Shown piece by piece: positions 13,806 to 16,157 of a DNA stretch of 16,157 nt; position 1 is the stretch's first letter, and the number at the start of each line of letters is the position of its first letter. The position numbers and the translations under genes are program-made. The notes beneath the pieces were generated by a model. The model saw nothing but the letters and a program-made list of their open reading frames with translations. It was not told the DNA's origin and made no database searches. Origin of the DNA: JBDREF01 sp043820045 (GTDB lineage: Bacteria; Planctomycetota; Phycisphaerae; Sedimentisphaerales; Anaerobacaceae); assembly GCA_043820045.1 (NCBI GenBank), contig JBDREF010000123.1, positions 1 through 16,157 of the forward strand. The letters are read 5' to 3'.

Positions 13806-16157
13806 ATGGAAAGCTCTGAAAACAAAGGGAGGCTGATCGATCAGGCCAGGGCGGCACGCCTGCGCAGAAGAAGGAAGCTCAATTCGTCAAGCGACCACAC
13901 CAACGACGTGCCGCAAACTCAAATCGACGCGCTAATAGAAACCGCAGAGACGCTTAACGCATCCGAACCGCAATATCGCGCCACACTTGACGCGATGAGA
14001 GATGCGATAGTCGTCATTGACCGCGACCTTCGAATCGTGCTGATGAACGAAAAACTCCAGAACTGGAGCCGCGAGTTGGGCCTCGATGTCAGCGATGCGA
14101 CCGGCCAGACGATATTCGACGTCTTTCCCTTCCTGCCGGAGAAGGTTCAGGATGAATATCGCCGGGTATTCGATGAAGGAATAACCATCACCACCGAGGC
14201 TACGAACGAAATCCGAGGTAGGGAAATTGTCACCGAAACACGGAAATTGCCTATCTTCGAGGCGGGCAGCGTCGCAAAGATAGTAACCATAATCAGGGAC
14301 ATTACCGAGCGCAAAAGAACCGAGGAAGCACTGCGGAAAAGCGAGAACCGCTACAGGGCCGTGGTTGAAAACGCAGGCGAAGGCATCGTCGTCGTGCAGG
14401 ATGGAGGGCTTCAGTATGTTAATCCCTACGTTGAAACTGTCTTCGGGCGCACACAAGAGGAGCTGGCGTTTCGACCCTTCGTAGAATTCATCCACCCGGA
14501 TGATCGGGATCAGGTGATGGACATTCACGCCAGACGTTTCAAGGGCGAGGAAGTACCGGGAGTCTATGAGTTAAGGGTCGTGGACAAGCACGGCGAGACA
14601 AGATGGCTGGAGAACAATGGAATATTGATCGAATGGCTCGGCAGGCCGGCCACATTGAATTTCCTAAGAGACATAACCGATCGCAAAAACGCAGAGGAGG
14701 CTCTGCGCGAAAACGAGGAAAAATACCGCAGAGTTGTCGAGGACCAGACCGAGTTCATCGTTCGCTGGCTGCCCGGAGGGATTCGAACCTTCGTAAACGA
14801 CAGCTACTGCCGTTATTTCGGGGTCTCGCCGGATGAAGCGGTCGGCACCAGTTGCTGGCCTCTCATCAGCGAAGACTTCCACCGCACATTGGGAGAGAAA
14901 ATCGAATCTTTGACACCTGAGAATCCGGTCTCGACCGATGAACTTCAGGTGGTGAAGCCGGACGGAACGACGGCCTGGAACTTTTGGACGACCAGGGCGC
15001 TGTTCAATGACCAGGGCGAACTGATAGAGTATCAGTCGGTAGGCCGGGACATTACCGACCGCAAGAGAGCAGAGGAGGATTTGGGAGAAAACCAGGAACG
15101 GTTTCGTCATGCCTTCGAGAACGCCAACGTGGGCGTGTGCCTGGTGGACATGGGCGGCACCATTACCAGAGTCAATGGGCGAATGTGCGAGATTCTCGGT
15201 TACGAGGCTGAGCAGTTGCAGGGTATGAGCGTAAACGATGTCGCGCATCCGGATGATGTCAACATAAGCACCGAATTCATTCGACACAGCATTTCCGGCG
15301 AAATAGAAAACGCCAGGTTCGAGAAGCGATATTTCCACGCCGACGGCCATGTCGTATGGTGCCAGGTCTCCAGCTCGCTTGTTCGCAATACCGGCGGCGA
15401 ACCTCTCTATTTCATCTCGCACATTCAGGACATAACCGAACGCAGAAAGGCTCATGATGCCATTGAGGACCGCCTGCAATTCGAACGGCTGCTTTCCAGC
15501 ATTTCGTCCAGGTTCGTAAACCTGCCGGCCTCGGAGATCGACCGGGCCGTCGAAGACGGGCTCGGACTCATCGGCTGGTTCTTTGAAGTGGACCGTGTTT
15601 CCATAGGCCAGTTTATCGGCAGTGAGAAAAAACCGCGCACGACCCATTGCTGGCTGGCCGACGGCTGCGAACCGGAATCGAAAACGCAGGCATTCGACAC
15701 GGTTTACTCCAACATGGCCGCACGACTGATAGACGAGGGGAAATTCGTGTACGAAAAACTGGAAGATATCCCCGAGACCTGGACACAGGAAAGGCAGTTC
15801 GCGGCGACAACCGGCCTCAAGGCCGGTCTGATTGTCGCGCTGCGCGTGGGCGGAACGGTAATTGGGGCGATTGGAATCAATTCACTTCAAGCGGAGCCGA
15901 CCTGGTCGGATGAAACGGCCGAACGCCTCAGACTCCTCGGCGACATATTCGCAAACGCACTTGAACGCAAGCGGGTCGAATATGCGCTGATAGAATCCGA
16001 GGCGAAATTCAAGAGCCTGGCCGAGCAGTCGCCCAATATGATCTTTATCAACAAGGGGGGCAAAGTGGTTTATGCCAATAAGAGGTGCGAGGAGGTTATG
16101 GGATACACGAGGGAGCAGTTGTATTCTCCCGACTTTGATTTCCTGAGCCTGATTGCA
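13806..16157 (+). CDS. Multi-PAS/GAF sensor protein, probably a histidine kinase, 3' end missing
   Basis: The frame is open for 784 codons from the ATG at 13806 to the window edge. After a polar, basic N-terminus with no signal or membrane segment come four PAS domains at about residues 57-170, 183-294, 307-420 and 433-547. Each closes with the PAC signature (RDITERK, RDITDRK, RDITDRK, QDITERR) and a short linker helix. A GAF domain follows at about 558-721 and a fifth PAS starts at about 734. The output domain lies beyond the window; a histidine kinase is most common for this layout, but a GGDEF diguanylate cyclase is possible. It should be a soluble cytoplasmic sensor; the ligands are unknown. 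Its good AGGAGA site and long leader suggest independent control from the cupin gene. Confidence 0.9.
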   Translation, partial: MESSENKGRLIDQARAARLRRRRKLNSSSDHTNDVPQTQIDALIETAETLNASEPQYRATLDAMRDAIVVIDRDLRIVLMNEKLQNWSRELGLDVSDATGQTIFDVFPFLPEKVQDEYRRVFDEGITITTEATNEIRGREIVTETRKLPIFEAGSVAKIVTIIRDITERKRTEEALRKSENRYRAVVENAGEGIVVVQDGGLQYVNPYVETVFGRTQEELAFRPFVEFIHPDDRDQVMDIHARRFKGEEVPGVYELRVVDKHGETRWLENNGILIEWLGRPATLNFLRDITDRKNAEEALRENEEKYRRVVEDQTEFIVRWLPGGIRTFVNDSYCRYFGVSPDEAVGTSCWPLISEDFHRTLGEKIESLTPENPVSTDELQVVKPDGTTAWNFWTTRALFNDQGELIEYQSVGRDITDRKRAEEDLGENQERFRHAFENANVGVCLVDMGGTITRVNGRMCEILGYEAEQLQGMSVNDVAHPDDVNISTEFIRHSISGEIENARFEKRYFHADGHVVWCQVSSSLVRNTGGEPLYFISHIQDITERRKAHDAIEDRLQFERLLSSISSRFVNLPASEIDRAVEDGLGLIGWFFEVDRVSIGQFIGSEKKPRTTHCWLADGCEPESKTQAFDTVYSNMAARLIDEGKFVYEKLEDIPETWTQERQFAATTGLKAGLIVALRVGGTVIGAIGINSLQAEPTWSDETAERLRLLGDIFANALERKRVEYALIESEAKFKSLAEQSPNMIFINKGGKVVYANKRCEEVMGYTREQLYSPDFDFLSLIA

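Overview
The window reads as ordinary chromosome from a free-living bacterium of moderate-to-high G+C. The transamidation operon (gatC, gatA, gatB), the Rv3806c-type UbiA prenyltransferase, a large SGNH-hydrolase/TPR fusion and a PAS-rich sensor together look most like a planctomycete, perhaps Phycisphaerae. That placement is inference from gene content. I see no tRNA, rRNA, CRISPR array, insertion sequence or phage gene.

Layout. 1-819 (-): the 5' part of a membrane-anchored coiled-coil protein running off the left edge, with a good sigma70-type promoter at 877-905. 1001-1684 (-): a HAD-family phosphatase. Divergent from it, 1889-2779 (+) encodes a polytopic UbiA-family enzyme of the polyprenyl-phosphate phosphoribosyltransferase type, followed by an RluB/RsuA-type pseudouridine synthase (2825-3544) and a 777-residue membrane-anchored SGNH hydrolase with TPRs (3589-5922).

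Convergent with these is a compact three-gene minus-strand operon (8499 down to 5959): a NodU/CmcH/SxtI-type O-carbamoyltransferase, an SxtJ-type membrane protein and a short SxtK-like/DUF5989 membrane protein. This is the most interesting part of the window. The same trio occurs in saxitoxin clusters and in unrelated bacteria, and the roles of the two small membrane proteins are unknown. The neighbouring SGNH/TPR protein may act on the same envelope polymer or metabolite.

From 8680 rightwards everything is on the plus strand: rpmB (L28) with its own promoter and intrinsic terminator; gatC; a lipoprotein alpha/beta-hydrolase sitting inside the gat operon; gatA and gatB (8-bp overlap); a degraded-looking copy of a dispersed 'HSERSEE'-type palindromic repeat; a small cupin; a 186-bp structured leader; and the first 784 codons of a PAS-PAS-PAS-PAS-GAF-PAS sensor protein, truncated by the right edge before any output domain.

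How they work together: GatCAB amidates misacylated Glu-tRNAGln/Asp-tRNAAsn; L28 and the pseudouridine synthase belong to ribosome assembly and modification; the HAD/UbiA pair and the carbamoyltransferase trio plus SGNH/TPR protein point to envelope or exported-glycan chemistry; the PAS/GAF protein is a stand-alone sensor.
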